Assembly: GCF_900108015.1 (NCBI RefSeq)
Contig: NZ_FNVP01000003.1
Coordinates: 68,162 to 132,161, forward strand
Reading direction: 5' to 3'
From: Flavobacterium urumqiense
GTDB taxonomy: Bacteria; Bacteroidota; Bacteroidia; Flavobacteriales; Flavobacteriaceae
DNA: 64,000 nucleotides
Shown: piece by piece, positions 26,474 through 33,795 of the stretch
Numbering within the stretch: position 1 is the first letter of the stretch
Layout of the letters: each line of letters begins with the position of its first letter
Notes under the pieces: model-generated
Databases searched by the model: none
The model's input: the letters and a program-made list of their open reading frames with translations, nothing else
What the model was told of the DNA's origin: nothing
Position numbers and translations under genes: made by a program

Positions 26474-26507
26474 TACTAAAACAATACTTTTAGATATTGT
26501 TTTAGTA
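26474..26507. repeat. 13-bp perfect inverted repeat
   Basis: TACTAAAACAATA and TATTGTTTTAGTA are separated by 8 nt, and the flanks CCAAAA and GGTTTTGG extend the pairing imperfectly. No T-run follows. It lies in a 527-bp gap between the GNAT and Crp/Fnr genes, of which the remainder to 26793 shows no gene. Confidence 0.6.
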
Positions 26508-26793
26508 GGTTTTGGTTAATTAGGTAATTTACATCGAATAGCAGTTTTTGACCAGCGTGGTCCGCCAGCTTCGTATATTGGCGGGAGTCAAAACGTAAAT
26601 GCCTATCAAAGTTAATTTATCGGTCAGGGAATTTGTGTTTAAAAGTGAAGGAAAACGCCTCTGATGCGCAAAGTCAGAGACATTCGCGCAGCATTAACGA
26701 GAAATATATTTATTAGAAGAACACTTTGCGGAGCGGTTTTTTTTAGCGCTATAATATATTTATTGATTCTCGAGTATTTAGTATCTTGCAACC

Positions 26794-27375
26794 ATGTTTC
26801 AACAATTATTTAAAAGCATTCAGGAAAAAGTACTACTGACTCAGGAAGAAATGGAGCTGTGTAAAACGTTTTTTATTCCTAAAAAGTTACGTAAAAAACA
26901 AACACTGTTGCAAGAAGGAGACATTTGTATCTACAATGCATTTATTGAAAAAGGAATTCTACGATCTTTTACAATGGATGAAAAAGGAAATGAACACATT
27001 GTGCAATTTGCAATTGAAGGCTGGTGGATTACGGATTTGTCCAGTTTCCTAACTAACAGCGCTTCAGTTTACACGATTGAAGCGCTCGAAGATTCTGAAT
27101 TACTTTTGTTGACAACATCGGCTAGAGAAGCGCTGATGGATAAAATTCCAATGTTTGAAAGGTACCAACGCTTGTTGTTACAAAATGCCTATATCGCCAA
27201 TCAAGCCAGAATAAATTCAGCTTTAACAGAAACTGCTGAAGAAAAATACATCAATTTAGCAAACGCCTATCCCGGAATTGTGAAACGTGTTCCCCAACAC
27301 ATGATTGCTTCTTATCTTGGACTTACACCAGAAACATTGAGTCGTGTCCGAAAGCAAATTAACAATCGCAAATAA
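26794..27375 (+). CDS. Crp/Fnr family transcriptional regulator
   Basis: The 193-residue protein has a cyclic-nucleotide-binding-like domain (about 15-120, with LLQEGDICIYNAFIEKGILR) and a C-terminal helix-turn-helix IASYLGLTPETLSRVRKQ. The recognition helix has the Glu-x-x-Ser-Arg pattern of FNR, which reads TTGAT half-sites. The N-terminal iron-sulfur cysteines of FNR are absent, so the signal is unknown. A perfect TTGAT-N4-ATCAA site lies 7 bp after its stop and upstream of the next two genes, so it probably controls them. A TATCTTGC box lies about 10 bp before the ATG. Confidence 0.9.
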   Translation: MFQQLFKSIQEKVLLTQEEMELCKTFFIPKKLRKKQTLLQEGDICIYNAFIEKGILRSFTMDEKGNEHIVQFAIEGWWITDLSSFLTNSASVYTIEALEDSELLLLTTSAREALMDKIPMFERYQRLLLQNAYIANQARINSALTETAEEKYINLANAYPGIVKRVPQHMIASYLGLTPETLSRVRKQINNRK

Positions 27376-27381
27376 TTTTAA

Positions 27382-27395
27382 TTGATTTAGATCAA
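27382..27395. promoter_or_regulatory. FNR-type box TTGAT-TTAG-ATCAA
   Basis: TTGATTTAGATCAA is a perfect match to the FNR/Crp-family consensus. It lies about 60 bp upstream of the TAAATTTG -7 element of the following gene, a plausible activator position, and directly follows the gene for a regulator with a FNR-type recognition helix. Confidence 0.65.
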
Positions 27396-27441
27396 TAGCA
27401 TTTCTTGTTTTGCATCAACAGAAACTTTTGGTTTATAGCCT

Positions 27442-27449
27442 TAAATTTG
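27442..27449 (+). promoter_or_regulatory. -7 promoter element TAAATTTG
   Basis: This matches the Bacteroidota TAnnTTTG -7 element, 18 bp upstream of the ATG of the small Rossmann-like gene. A -33 TTTG element is not clearly placed. Confidence 0.6.
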
Positions 27450-27467
27450 CCAAGTAAATAAAAGTCA

Positions 27468-27971
27468 ATGTCAAATAAAAAAACATTTGCAGTCATTAAT
27501 GTTTCAGAACCCAAGAGCCTATTTTTAGCCAAGCAAATTGCCAAAGCGAATCCGGTTTTGCTATTTGATCAAAATCCGACGACACTTTTGGAGGTTCATA
27601 CCCAAATACTTATAGAGAATCCAGAGGCAAAAGTGGAAATGATGATTTGTCCAACCAATGCAAGTTGGGAAGCAGATATCATTATACTTTCAAATTATGC
27701 TGCAACAGATATTATTCTCGCTGAAAAAATCAGAAAAGTGGCAACAGGTAAAATTGTACTTATTTTGGAAAACGAAAAGAATCCCATGCACTTCGAAAAT
27801 CCTGTAGATAAGCTTCAACAGTTATTTCCTTTTTCAAAAGTCATTCAGAGTATTGAAATACCGGAGGATTTAACGAGCTCCCTTTTTTTAAAAGGAAAGG
27901 ATGCAGATGCCTTGAAAACTATCTTGACCCTTTACACAAATATTGGATTTAAAACCAATATTTTAATTTAA
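27468..27971 (+). CDS. Small Rossmann-like hypothetical protein
   Basis: The 167-residue cytoplasmic protein alternates strands and helices: FAVINVSEPKSLFLAKQIAK, VLLFDQNPTTLLEVHTQIL, ADIIILSNYAATDIILAEKI, GKIVLILENEKNP and LQQLFPFSKVIQSIEI. This is the layout of NAD(P)-binding F420-oxidoreductase-like proteins (partition strand, then the P-phase-PxxKVV motif), but the Gly-rich NAD loop is missing, with SEPKS in its place. It is 27 bp upstream of the Old Yellow Enzyme gene and cotranscribed with it. Confidence 0.6.
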   Translation: MSNKKTFAVINVSEPKSLFLAKQIAKANPVLLFDQNPTTLLEVHTQILIENPEAKVEMMICPTNASWEADIIILSNYAATDIILAEKIRKVATGKIVLILENEKNPMHFENPVDKLQQLFPFSKVIQSIEIPEDLTSSLFLKGKDADALKTILTLYTNIGFKTNILI

Positions 27972-27998
27972 AACACAATTAATTTAAAACTATTACAA

Positions 27999-29093
27999 AT
28001 GAGTGAATCAATTTTATTACAATCGTACCAACTGGGAGATAATACCCTAAGCAACCGAATGGTTATGGCACCCATGACACGAAGTCGTTCTAATAATAAA
28101 GGAAATGTTGCCACGAGACTTACAGCACAATATTATGCACAGAGAGCCACGGCTGGTTTGATAATCACTGAAGGTACTTTTGTGAGTACAAAAGCTGTTG
28201 GATTTATAAATGTGCCCGGAATTTATAGCGAAGAACAAACGGAAGGTTGGAAACTCGTTACACAAGCAGTACACGAAAAAGGAGGAACCATATTTACACA
28301 ATTGTGGCATACCGGACGATTGTCACATCCTGATTTGCATAATGGCGATTTACCGCATGCACCATCAGCACTGAATCCTCTTGCTAAAGCCTACACAAAC
28401 GACGGTTTTGTGGATACGGTGACACCAAAAGAAATGACAATTGAAGATATTAAACAAACGGTTTTGGATTTTAAAAACGGAGCTAAAAATGCTGTTATAG
28501 CCGGTTTTGATGGAATCGAATTGCATGCTGCCAATGGCTATTTATTGCAACAATTTTTTAACGGCTATTCCAATCATCGTACCGATGAATATGGTGGTAA
28601 AATAGAAAATAAAGCCCGAATTTTATTTGATATTTTGGATGCATTAGAAGGTGTTATTGATTATGCTAAAGTGGGTGTTCGATTGAACCCAACCTTGCAC
28701 AATTCACAAGGAATGATGCTGGATGAAGATACAATTCCTACGCATGAATATATTGTAAACCGTTTGAATGATTATGGTTTAGCGTATGTGCATTTGACAG
28801 AGCCTTTTACGCCAGTTGATGATGTGCCATTCGCTGTTACTGAAGTGGCCAAACATTTCAGACCATTTTACAAAGGAACATTAATCATTAATAAAAGTTT
28901 TACTAAAGAATCAGGTGTAAATATTATTGAAAATGGGTATGCAGATCTTGTTGCTTATGGAGTTCCATTTATTGCTAATCCAGATTTAGTAGCTCGTTTT
29001 GAAGCAGATGCGCCGTTAAACACACCAGATCAAAGCACGTTTTATACCGATACCGAAAAGGGTTATATTGATTACCCGGAAATGGTTGGGTAA
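27999..29093 (+). CDS. Old Yellow Enzyme family alkene reductase (NemA-like)
   Basis: The 364-residue FMN enzyme has NRMVMAPMTRSRS (FMN and active-site region), TEGTFVSTKAVGF, QLWHTGRLSHPD, the substrate-binding HAANGYLLQQFFNGYSNHR with His/Asn pair, DEYGG, and a C-terminal phosphate-binding YGVPFIANPDLVARF. It should reduce activated C=C bonds or nitro compounds with NAD(P)H. It lies in an apparent regulated unit with the small Rossmann-like gene behind the Crp/Fnr gene, which suggests a response to electrophilic or oxidative stress. Confidence 0.93.
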   Translation: MSESILLQSYQLGDNTLSNRMVMAPMTRSRSNNKGNVATRLTAQYYAQRATAGLIITEGTFVSTKAVGFINVPGIYSEEQTEGWKLVTQAVHEKGGTIFTQLWHTGRLSHPDLHNGDLPHAPSALNPLAKAYTNDGFVDTVTPKEMTIEDIKQTVLDFKNGAKNAVIAGFDGIELHAANGYLLQQFFNGYSNHRTDEYGGKIENKARILFDILDALEGVIDYAKVGVRLNPTLHNSQGMMLDEDTIPTHEYIVNRLNDYGLAYVHLTEPFTPVDDVPFAVTEVAKHFRPFYKGTLIINKSFTKESGVNIIENGYADLVAYGVPFIANPDLVARFEADAPLNTPDQSTFYTDTEKGYIDYPEMVG

Positions 29094-29160
29094 GTTGAAA
29101 CCCACCAATACTATAAAGAATCTAAAAATTATATGTTGCGGTTATATTTTATAATTCACC

Positions 29161-29187
29161 AAAAAGCCCGCATTTTTCGGGCTTTTT
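29161..29187. terminator. Terminator of the Old Yellow Enzyme gene
   Basis: AAAAAGCCCG pairs with CGGGCTTTTT around a 7-nt loop. A/T runs on both sides allow bidirectional use; on the minus strand it follows the DUF892 fragment. Confidence 0.9.
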
Positions 29188-29227
29188 AAGTATTGGAAAA
29201 CAGCTTGTAACGTTGTCTAAATGGGAA

Positions 29228-29519
29228 TTAAGCTTTAATATTTGTGATCGTATCTGTTTTGCAAGCTTGTTTGTTGATAGTTGACATTGCAATTCCAGTT
29301 AATGTTGCATCCGTTTTTTTCTTTTTATCGACGGTCATTGCCAACAGATTGGCTGCTTTGTTTTCTCCCAATGTTTTGGCAAAAGCATGCAAAGTACCAT
29401 AGGTTGCAATTTCATAATGTTTTACTTTTTGTTCTGCAGCAATAATTCCGGCATTTCGCACGACACCGATATCTGTTTCCTTAATTAAACCATCCACCTC
29501 TTTTAATATACCCTGCAGT
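29228..29519 (-). pseudogene. DUF892 (YciE-like) gene truncated at its 5' end by an intron fragment
   Basis: Minus-strand translation gives the C-terminal part of a DUF892 ferritin-like protein: ILKEVDGLIKETDIGVV, NAGIIAAEQKVKHYEIATYG, TLHAFAKTLGENKAANLLAM, then TDATLTGIAMSTINKQACK to the stop. This part has no stops or frameshifts, unlike the related pseudogene at 14.1-14.6 kb. Upstream of about 29520 the frame runs into antisense group II intron sequence, so the start and first half of the gene are missing. The break looks recent. Confidence 0.8.
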
Positions 29520-29892
29520 TGCGCAACCGACTGCGCTACAGCATTTGGACGGACTAGAAAAAGCCCGAACGCAAAAGGAAAAAGCTGATGCGACCAAGGA
29601 TTGACAAAGACCATGCTTATGCTTGGGAGCAGAACCAGTAATGCTCTGCATTCACGAATACCAAAAAGAAAACTAAAAAGCGCGAGTAAAAGGAGGCTGG
29701 CGAATCGCTCAAAGTCCAATTCTAACCACTACAATTAGCGTACTACGGCTCAAGAAAAAAGGCTATCAATGCATGTTGGGGATTTACATGGAACTCAACC
29801 CATCACTTTGTGAACCGCAGTAAACGAGACCCGCAAGTACGGCGGTGTGAGAGGCGCACTCCGTCGGTTTCTGGCGGAGCCGTCTACTCGAT
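29520..29892 (+). mobile_element. 5'-truncated group II intron copy
   Basis: The sequence from about 29525 (ACCGACTGCG, then GCATTTGGACGGACT) to CTACTCGAT at 29892 closely matches the 3' end of the full intron at 32611-32928: the end of the maturase gene, domain V and domain VI. Everything 5' of that is absent. One extra segment of about 47 bp (from TAATGCTCTGC to AAGCGCGAG, near 29637-29684) interrupts the match. The junction lies inside a DUF892 gene on the opposite strand. Loss of the 5' part fits incomplete reverse transcription during retrohoming, or later deletion. Confidence 0.8.
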
Positions 29893-29907
29893 TAGGGGTA
29901 GTTTTTT

Positions 29908-30378
29908 TTATTTCTGTTTAAACCTATTGTCAAATTGTAATTTTTGTGTGGAAATTACTTTGATTTTTGCTGAGTCAGGATGATTTGGATTGATTAAATA
30001 ATTAAATTCAGGAGGAACTATACTACTAGGAACTTTTAATACAGCAGCATCTTTTTGTGAAACAAAATCATCGCCAATGTATTGTGTTTCAAGAATTGGG
30101 GGTTTGGAATTCCAATTCTCAGGTAATTCGTCTATAGATAATTCTAATATTTCGATATCGTCTGGTATATCAATTTCGACGTAGAATCTATCTTTTGGTA
30201 AATCTTCTGAAAAGTCTAAATGTACAGAAATTTCAAGAGTTGCAAGAGCACGAGATTCAGCTGTATAAACGAGAGATGTATTTAAACTATTCCATCTATA
30301 TCCTTCAGTTGAAGCAGCTCCAACCCCTTGTAATGCAGTATCTAAATATTTTTCTCTTTCAATTCTATATACTATCAT
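29908..30378 (-). CDS. RES-domain toxin
   Basis: The 156-residue RES domain starts MIVYRIEREKYLD with the conserved Arg, then GYRWNS, TAESRALATLEISVHL with the conserved Glu, and VPSSIVPPEFNYLINPNHP with the conserved Ser. RES toxins degrade NAD+ or ADP-ribosylate targets and are held by an Xre-type antitoxin. Here the antitoxin gene is directly upstream with a TAATG stop-start overlap. The reading frame is intact, so the pair is probably functional. Confidence 0.92.
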   Translation of the reverse strand: MIVYRIEREKYLDTALQGVGAASTEGYRWNSLNTSLVYTAESRALATLEISVHLDFSEDLPKDRFYVEIDIPDDIEILELSIDELPENWNSKPPILETQYIGDDFVSQKDAAVLKVPSSIVPPEFNYLINPNHPDSAKIKVISTQKLQFDNRFKQK

Positions 30379-30878
30379 TAAGCTAGATTTCCATATTCAA
30401 TTCTATTTAAACAATTTTTTACTTCTTGTATTCCTGTAATAGAATCCAATAGACTTTCTGGTGAATTACCCCCTAAAGAAATGTTTTGTTTTTTCATCCA
30501 GCGTTGAAATTTTTCTTCTTCATTATTAAAAACTTCTATTCCAAAATCAACTAGTTCAGTAAGAAGTAATATAATTTCACTGTCCCTACCATTTAACAAT
30601 GATTTTTCTCTTCTTTTTTTATTATATGTTGTCTGTGGTAACCCGAAAATGTGTAAAACATCTTTTACGGGAACATTAATTCTTTTACTTATAACGTCAA
30701 TCGTGGCATAAGGAATACCTGCTCTTATAATACCTACTCTTTCAAGTTTTGATGCCCAACTGTATTCATGCCCTTCTGATTCTAATCTCCATTTTGATGA
30801 CGATATTCTAGCAGTTTTAGCTCGTTCAATACTTTCTTTTGGATCAAATGTTTTCCGTGTTCTAATTCCTTTTTTCAT
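30378..30878 (-). CDS. Xre/MbcA/ParS-type antitoxin of the RES toxin
   Basis: From MKKGIRTRKTFDPKES the protein is about 166 residues. It has an N-terminal DNA-binding part (ATIDVISKRINVPVKDVLHIFGLPQTTYNKKRR) and a C-terminal DUF2384-like toxin-binding domain (LLLTELVDFGIEVF, then FQRWMKKQNISLGGNSPESLL). The LGGxxPxxLL pattern is the mark of this antitoxin family. A 20-bp-arm palindrome begins 2 bp upstream of the start and is very likely its own operator. Confidence 0.92.
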   Translation of the reverse strand: MKKGIRTRKTFDPKESIERAKTARISSSKWRLESEGHEYSWASKLERVGIIRAGIPYATIDVISKRINVPVKDVLHIFGLPQTTYNKKRREKSLLNGRDSEIILLLTELVDFGIEVFNNEEEKFQRWMKKQNISLGGNSPESLLDSITGIQEVKNCLNRIEYGNLA

Positions 30879-30879
30879 A

Positions 30880-30923
30880 TTTACAGCATAATTGTTGTAA
30901 ATATACAACAATTATGCTGTAAA
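30880..30923. promoter_or_regulatory. Perfect 20-bp-arm palindrome, operator of the Xre-RES operon
   Basis: TTTACAGCATAATTGTTGTA at 30880-30899 and its exact complement at 30904-30923 are separated by 4 bp, directly upstream of the antitoxin start. This is a typical position for an autoregulatory site. The arms contain ACAATTAT/ATAATTGT subrepeats. No T-run follows. Confidence 0.75.
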
Positions 30924-30950
30924 ATACAAATGCTGTCTAAAATAAGTGCT

Positions 30951-31067
30951 AATGTCTTGATACTACAGCGGGTTTGGTATTAAATTAAGCCCATTATTCG
31001 GATTTGCCAAATCTCCTTGATACAAAACCAACTTCAAATTAGGCCTAAAACCCAAATTGCTTGTAGC
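30951..31067. repeat. Cassette-boundary repeat, copy B, cut by a group II intron
   Basis: Positions 30967-31013 match copy A (25580-25626) in 44 of 47 bases, including the small hairpin GATTTGCCAAATC. The following TACAAAACCAACTT and CCCAAATTGC keep the layout of copy A, and TTGTAGC aligns with its end TAGTAGC. The intron begins immediately after TTGTAGC. The unit lies upstream of the Xre-RES pair and downstream of the HigBA-like pair. Confidence 0.65.
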
Positions 31068-31073
31068 GTGTGT

Positions 31074-32928
31074 GTGTGCCTTGCATGCACTTCCAATTTC
31101 TCAAAAGTAGGAATTTTATCTAGAGGGTGCAAGTCCCTTATCGGCAAGTTGTTGATTTATATTGAGCCGATTAGCACGTGGCAAGCTGGTTTGGGGCGAC
31201 CCATGCAGTGAAGGAAGCCAAACGGCAAAAGTCTGTACCGAGGAACACAAAGCGCATAAAAGGCTAACTAAATTGGGTAAGCATGCACAGCAATGCGAAG
31301 CCTTGAGACAACAGGTTTAGTTAGTAGATGCGTCGGGGATAGACGGAAAGAGGAAGTGCTTACCGAGGGAGGTCTTCATAACCACGAGTGGTTGGGTGAA
31401 GAAGTCAGCAGAAGTCATAGTACTTGGGGCAACGAGTTACCAATAGAAAGGTATAGGACTCACAAACAAGGAAGGACTGAACGCAAGTGGTTCTTAATTT
31501 CTAACGGAATGGCGTAAGTCATAGCCCTAGAAAAGCGGAACAGGAAGAATTTAATGTAAAACACCAAGCATGATTGCACAAGTAACACATCCTTACAATC
31601 TCCAAAAGGCGCTACGCCAAGTAGTGGTCAATAAAGGCAGTGCGGGTGTTGATGGCTTAAAAACCACTCAACTGGCGGATTATTTCCGTGAACACAAGCC
31701 TGTATTACTGGAAGATATAAAGAATGATCGTTACTTGCCGCAACCCATTCTTGGAGTGGAGATTCCAAAAGGAAATGGTAAAACAAGACTTTTAGGAATC
31801 CCAACAGTGGTTGACCGGCTACTTCAACAAGCCGTATCGCAAGCGATGATGCCAAGATTCGAAAAGGATTTTAGTGTGAACAGCTTCAAATTTCGACCCA
31901 ACAAAAATGCCCGCCAAGCGGTAGGCAAAGCCCTGGGAAACATCCACGAAGGCTACAGTTATATTGTAGATATTGACCTAAAGACCTTCTTTGACCAAGT
32001 GGATCATTGCTTGCTGATGAACCTAATTTACCAAAAGGTAAAATGCCCAACGACTTTGCGATTAATCCGCAAATGGTTGCGAGTGCCAATACTCATCAAA
32101 GGAAAACTGGTCAAACGACGAAAAGGTGTTCCTCAGGGAAGCCCGATAAGTCCGCTTTTGTCAAATATTTTACTCCACGAATTGGATAAAGAACTGACAC
32201 GAAAAGGCTTGAAGTTTGTCCGTTATGCCGATGACTTTAGTATCTACACCAAATCGAAAACCCAAGCCAAAACGGTTGGTAACGCGATCTTTCTGTTTTT
32301 GAGAGATAAGTTGAAACTGACCATAAATCTGGAAAAAAGCGGGATTAGAAAACCGATTCAGTTCACAATATTGGGATTTTCGTTTGCATCGACTTATCAA
32401 AAACGAGTAAAAGGCAGGTATCAGTTAACCGTAGGGGACAAAGCTTGGGCAAAACTCAAGCAGAGTTTAAAAGAAGTGACACGCAAAACCGCACCGAGAA
32501 GTTTCGAGGAACGCATCCGTAAAATCAATGAAATCCAGCGAGGATGGTTAAACTATTTTCGGGGGACGAGTATTCAAGGGAAGTTACGAGATATTGATGG
32601 ATGGTTGCGAAACCGACTGCGTTATTGCATTTGGACGGACTGGAAAAAGCCCGAACGCAAAAGGAAAAACCTGATGCGACTAGGAATTGACAAAGACCAT
32701 GCTTACGCTTGGAGCAGAACCAGAAAAGGAGGCTGGCGAATCGCTCAGAGTCCAATTCTTACCACTACAATTACCCTACTGCGGCTCAATAAGAAAGGCT
32801 ATCAATCAATGTTGGAAATTTACATGAAACTCAACCCATCACTTTGCGAACCGCCGTATACGAGACCCTTACGTACGGTGGTGTGAGAGGCGCACTCCGT
32901 CAGTTTCTGGCGGAGCCGTCTACTCGAT
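31074..32928 (+). mobile_element. Group II intron with intron-encoded protein
   Basis: The 5' end lies in a GTGTGTGTGCC stretch (start uncertain by a few bases, 31068-31074), matching the GUGYG rule. The ribozyme 5' domains fill about 500 bp, with AGGGTGCAAGTCCC and GGCAAGTTG-type motifs. The maturase gene sits in domain IV, and domains V and VI follow it, ending CTACTCGAT at 32928. The element is inserted exactly at a cassette-repeat boundary. A shortened copy lies at 29.5-29.9 kb. It appears complete. Confidence 0.88.
31570..32886 (+). CDS. ltrA: Group II intron reverse transcriptase/maturase
   Basis: The 438-residue protein has the reverse-transcriptase blocks KNDRYLPQPILGVEIPKGNG, RLLGIPTVVDRLLQQA, VDIDLKTFFDQVDH (133-146), GVPQGSPISPLLSN (186-199) and the catalytic FVRYADDF (YADD 219-222), then a maturase (X) domain and the GIIM-like end RRGWLNYFRG-type region (QRGWLNYFRGT). 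No HNH endonuclease follows, so mobility would depend on other ways of priming. It promotes splicing and retrohoming of its host intron. Confidence 0.95.
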   Translation: MIAQVTHPYNLQKALRQVVVNKGSAGVDGLKTTQLADYFREHKPVLLEDIKNDRYLPQPILGVEIPKGNGKTRLLGIPTVVDRLLQQAVSQAMMPRFEKDFSVNSFKFRPNKNARQAVGKALGNIHEGYSYIVDIDLKTFFDQVDHCLLMNLIYQKVKCPTTLRLIRKWLRVPILIKGKLVKRRKGVPQGSPISPLLSNILLHELDKELTRKGLKFVRYADDFSIYTKSKTQAKTVGNAIFLFLRDKLKLTINLEKSGIRKPIQFTILGFSFASTYQKRVKGRYQLTVGDKAWAKLKQSLKEVTRKTAPRSFEERIRKINEIQRGWLNYFRGTSIQGKLRDIDGWLRNRLRYCIWTDWKKPERKRKNLMRLGIDKDHAYAWSRTRKGGWRIAQSPILTTTITLLRLNKKGYQSMLEIYMKLNPSLCEPPYTRPLRTVV

Positions 32929-32944
32929 TGGGCAATCGGCAATT

Positions 32945-33256
32945 TTAGTGTATTGCTACATTCTGATTTAATAATTCTACATTAAAATTAATTTTCGCAT
33001 TTAAAGCTCTAAAAACTTTAATAACCGTATCGAATCTTGCGTCAGTTAAGCTATTTTCAATTTTTGAAATTTGAGCTTTTTTCACGCCAACTAACTCTCC
33101 TAATTGTTCTTGTGTCAAATTTCGTTCTTTACGAATTTGTTTAATTGTTTGACCAATCAAATCAATTTTCAATTCATTTTCAAAATTTTCTCTATTTATT
33201 GTTCCTTTTTCTCCAACGAATTTATCTGTTACTTCTTCTAAACTATATGTTTTCAT
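32945..33256 (-). CDS. XRE-family antitoxin, HigA-like
   Basis: The 103-residue protein has a helix-turn-helix of the Cro/CI type: LIGQTIKQIRKERNLTQEQL, GVKKAQISKIENSL, FDTVIKVFRALNAKI. The N-terminal 30 residues probably bind the toxin. It lies 4 bp downstream of a RelE/HigB-like toxin gene, the toxin-first order of HigBA. Its 3' end is 17 bp from the group II intron. Confidence 0.92.
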   Translation of the reverse strand: MKTYSLEEVTDKFVGEKGTINRENFENELKIDLIGQTIKQIRKERNLTQEQLGELVGVKKAQISKIENSLTDARFDTVIKVFRALNAKINFNVELLNQNVAIH

Positions 33257-33260
33257 AATC

Positions 33261-33599
33261 TTATTTCTTTTCGTTAAAATATTTCACTCTTAATGATTCT
33301 GCTCTTTCAATTTCTACTTTCGGGGTTTTGTCTGTTTTCTTTATAATGCCGTGAGTAGAAATCACTACTGTATCTTTTTTATCTGATTTATCCCAAAAAG
33401 CAAAAAGTCTCAAATATTGTTTGTTGTATAAAGTTCTAAATTCCCAAATCTCGCCATCGAGTTTTTTGAATAGTTCATTATCGTTTATGCTTCTCGATTT
33501 CCAAATATTATAAAGTATTTTTTCTCTAGATTTCGGGTCTAGATTTTCTAAAAACTCTATAACTGGTTCAAGAAATTCAACTTTAAATTTATAATCCAT
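33261..33599 (-). CDS. RelE/HigB-like toxin (phage Gp49-like)
   Basis: The 112-residue protein fits the HigB/Gp49 branch of RelE toxins: VEFLEPVIEFLENLDPKSRE, LFKKLDGEIWEFRTLYNKQY, RLFAFWDKSDKKDTVVISTHGIIKK and a C-terminal helix ERAESLRVKYF. Such toxins cut mRNA on the ribosome. It is the first gene of the toxin-antitoxin operon. Both frames are intact. Confidence 0.9.
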   Translation of the reverse strand: MDYKFKVEFLEPVIEFLENLDPKSREKILYNIWKSRSINDNELFKKLDGEIWEFRTLYNKQYLRLFAFWDKSDKKDTVVISTHGIIKKTDKTPKVEIERAESLRVKYFNEKK

Positions 33600-33699
33600 T
33601 TTTCAGTAATCTTAATTTTCTGTAAAGATATAAGTTTCCTTTTTAAGAAACAAATGTTGTTGATTTTTCGGATTTTCGTTGCTGTTGCCCAACTTGTAT

Positions 33700-33765
33700 A
33701 TAGGTCTGATAAAATCAGACCTATCACCCCAAATTTAGAGAGATAGGTCTGACAGCGGTCAGACT
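33700..33765. repeat. Repeated AGGTCTGA hairpins
   Basis: ATAGGTCTGAT (33700-33710) pairs with ATCAGACCTAT (33714-33724) around three A. A further GATAGGTCTGA at 33742-33752 pairs over 6 bp with TCAGAC at 33759-33764. The hairpins lie between the recombinase pseudogene and the HigBA-like operon. A role as a recombination site or terminator is possible; no T-run follows. Confidence 0.65.
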
Positions 33766-33795
33766 TTATTTCAAATCAAATGTATAAATATTTTT

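Noticed and set aside
29520-29719. N-terminal half of a 163-codon minus-strand frame joined to DUF892
   Set aside because: It is antisense group II intron sequence, not a real protein domain.
31293-31517. Small plus-strand frame in the intron 5' region
   Set aside because: It lies in the structured ribozyme domains, and its codons reflect RNA structure.
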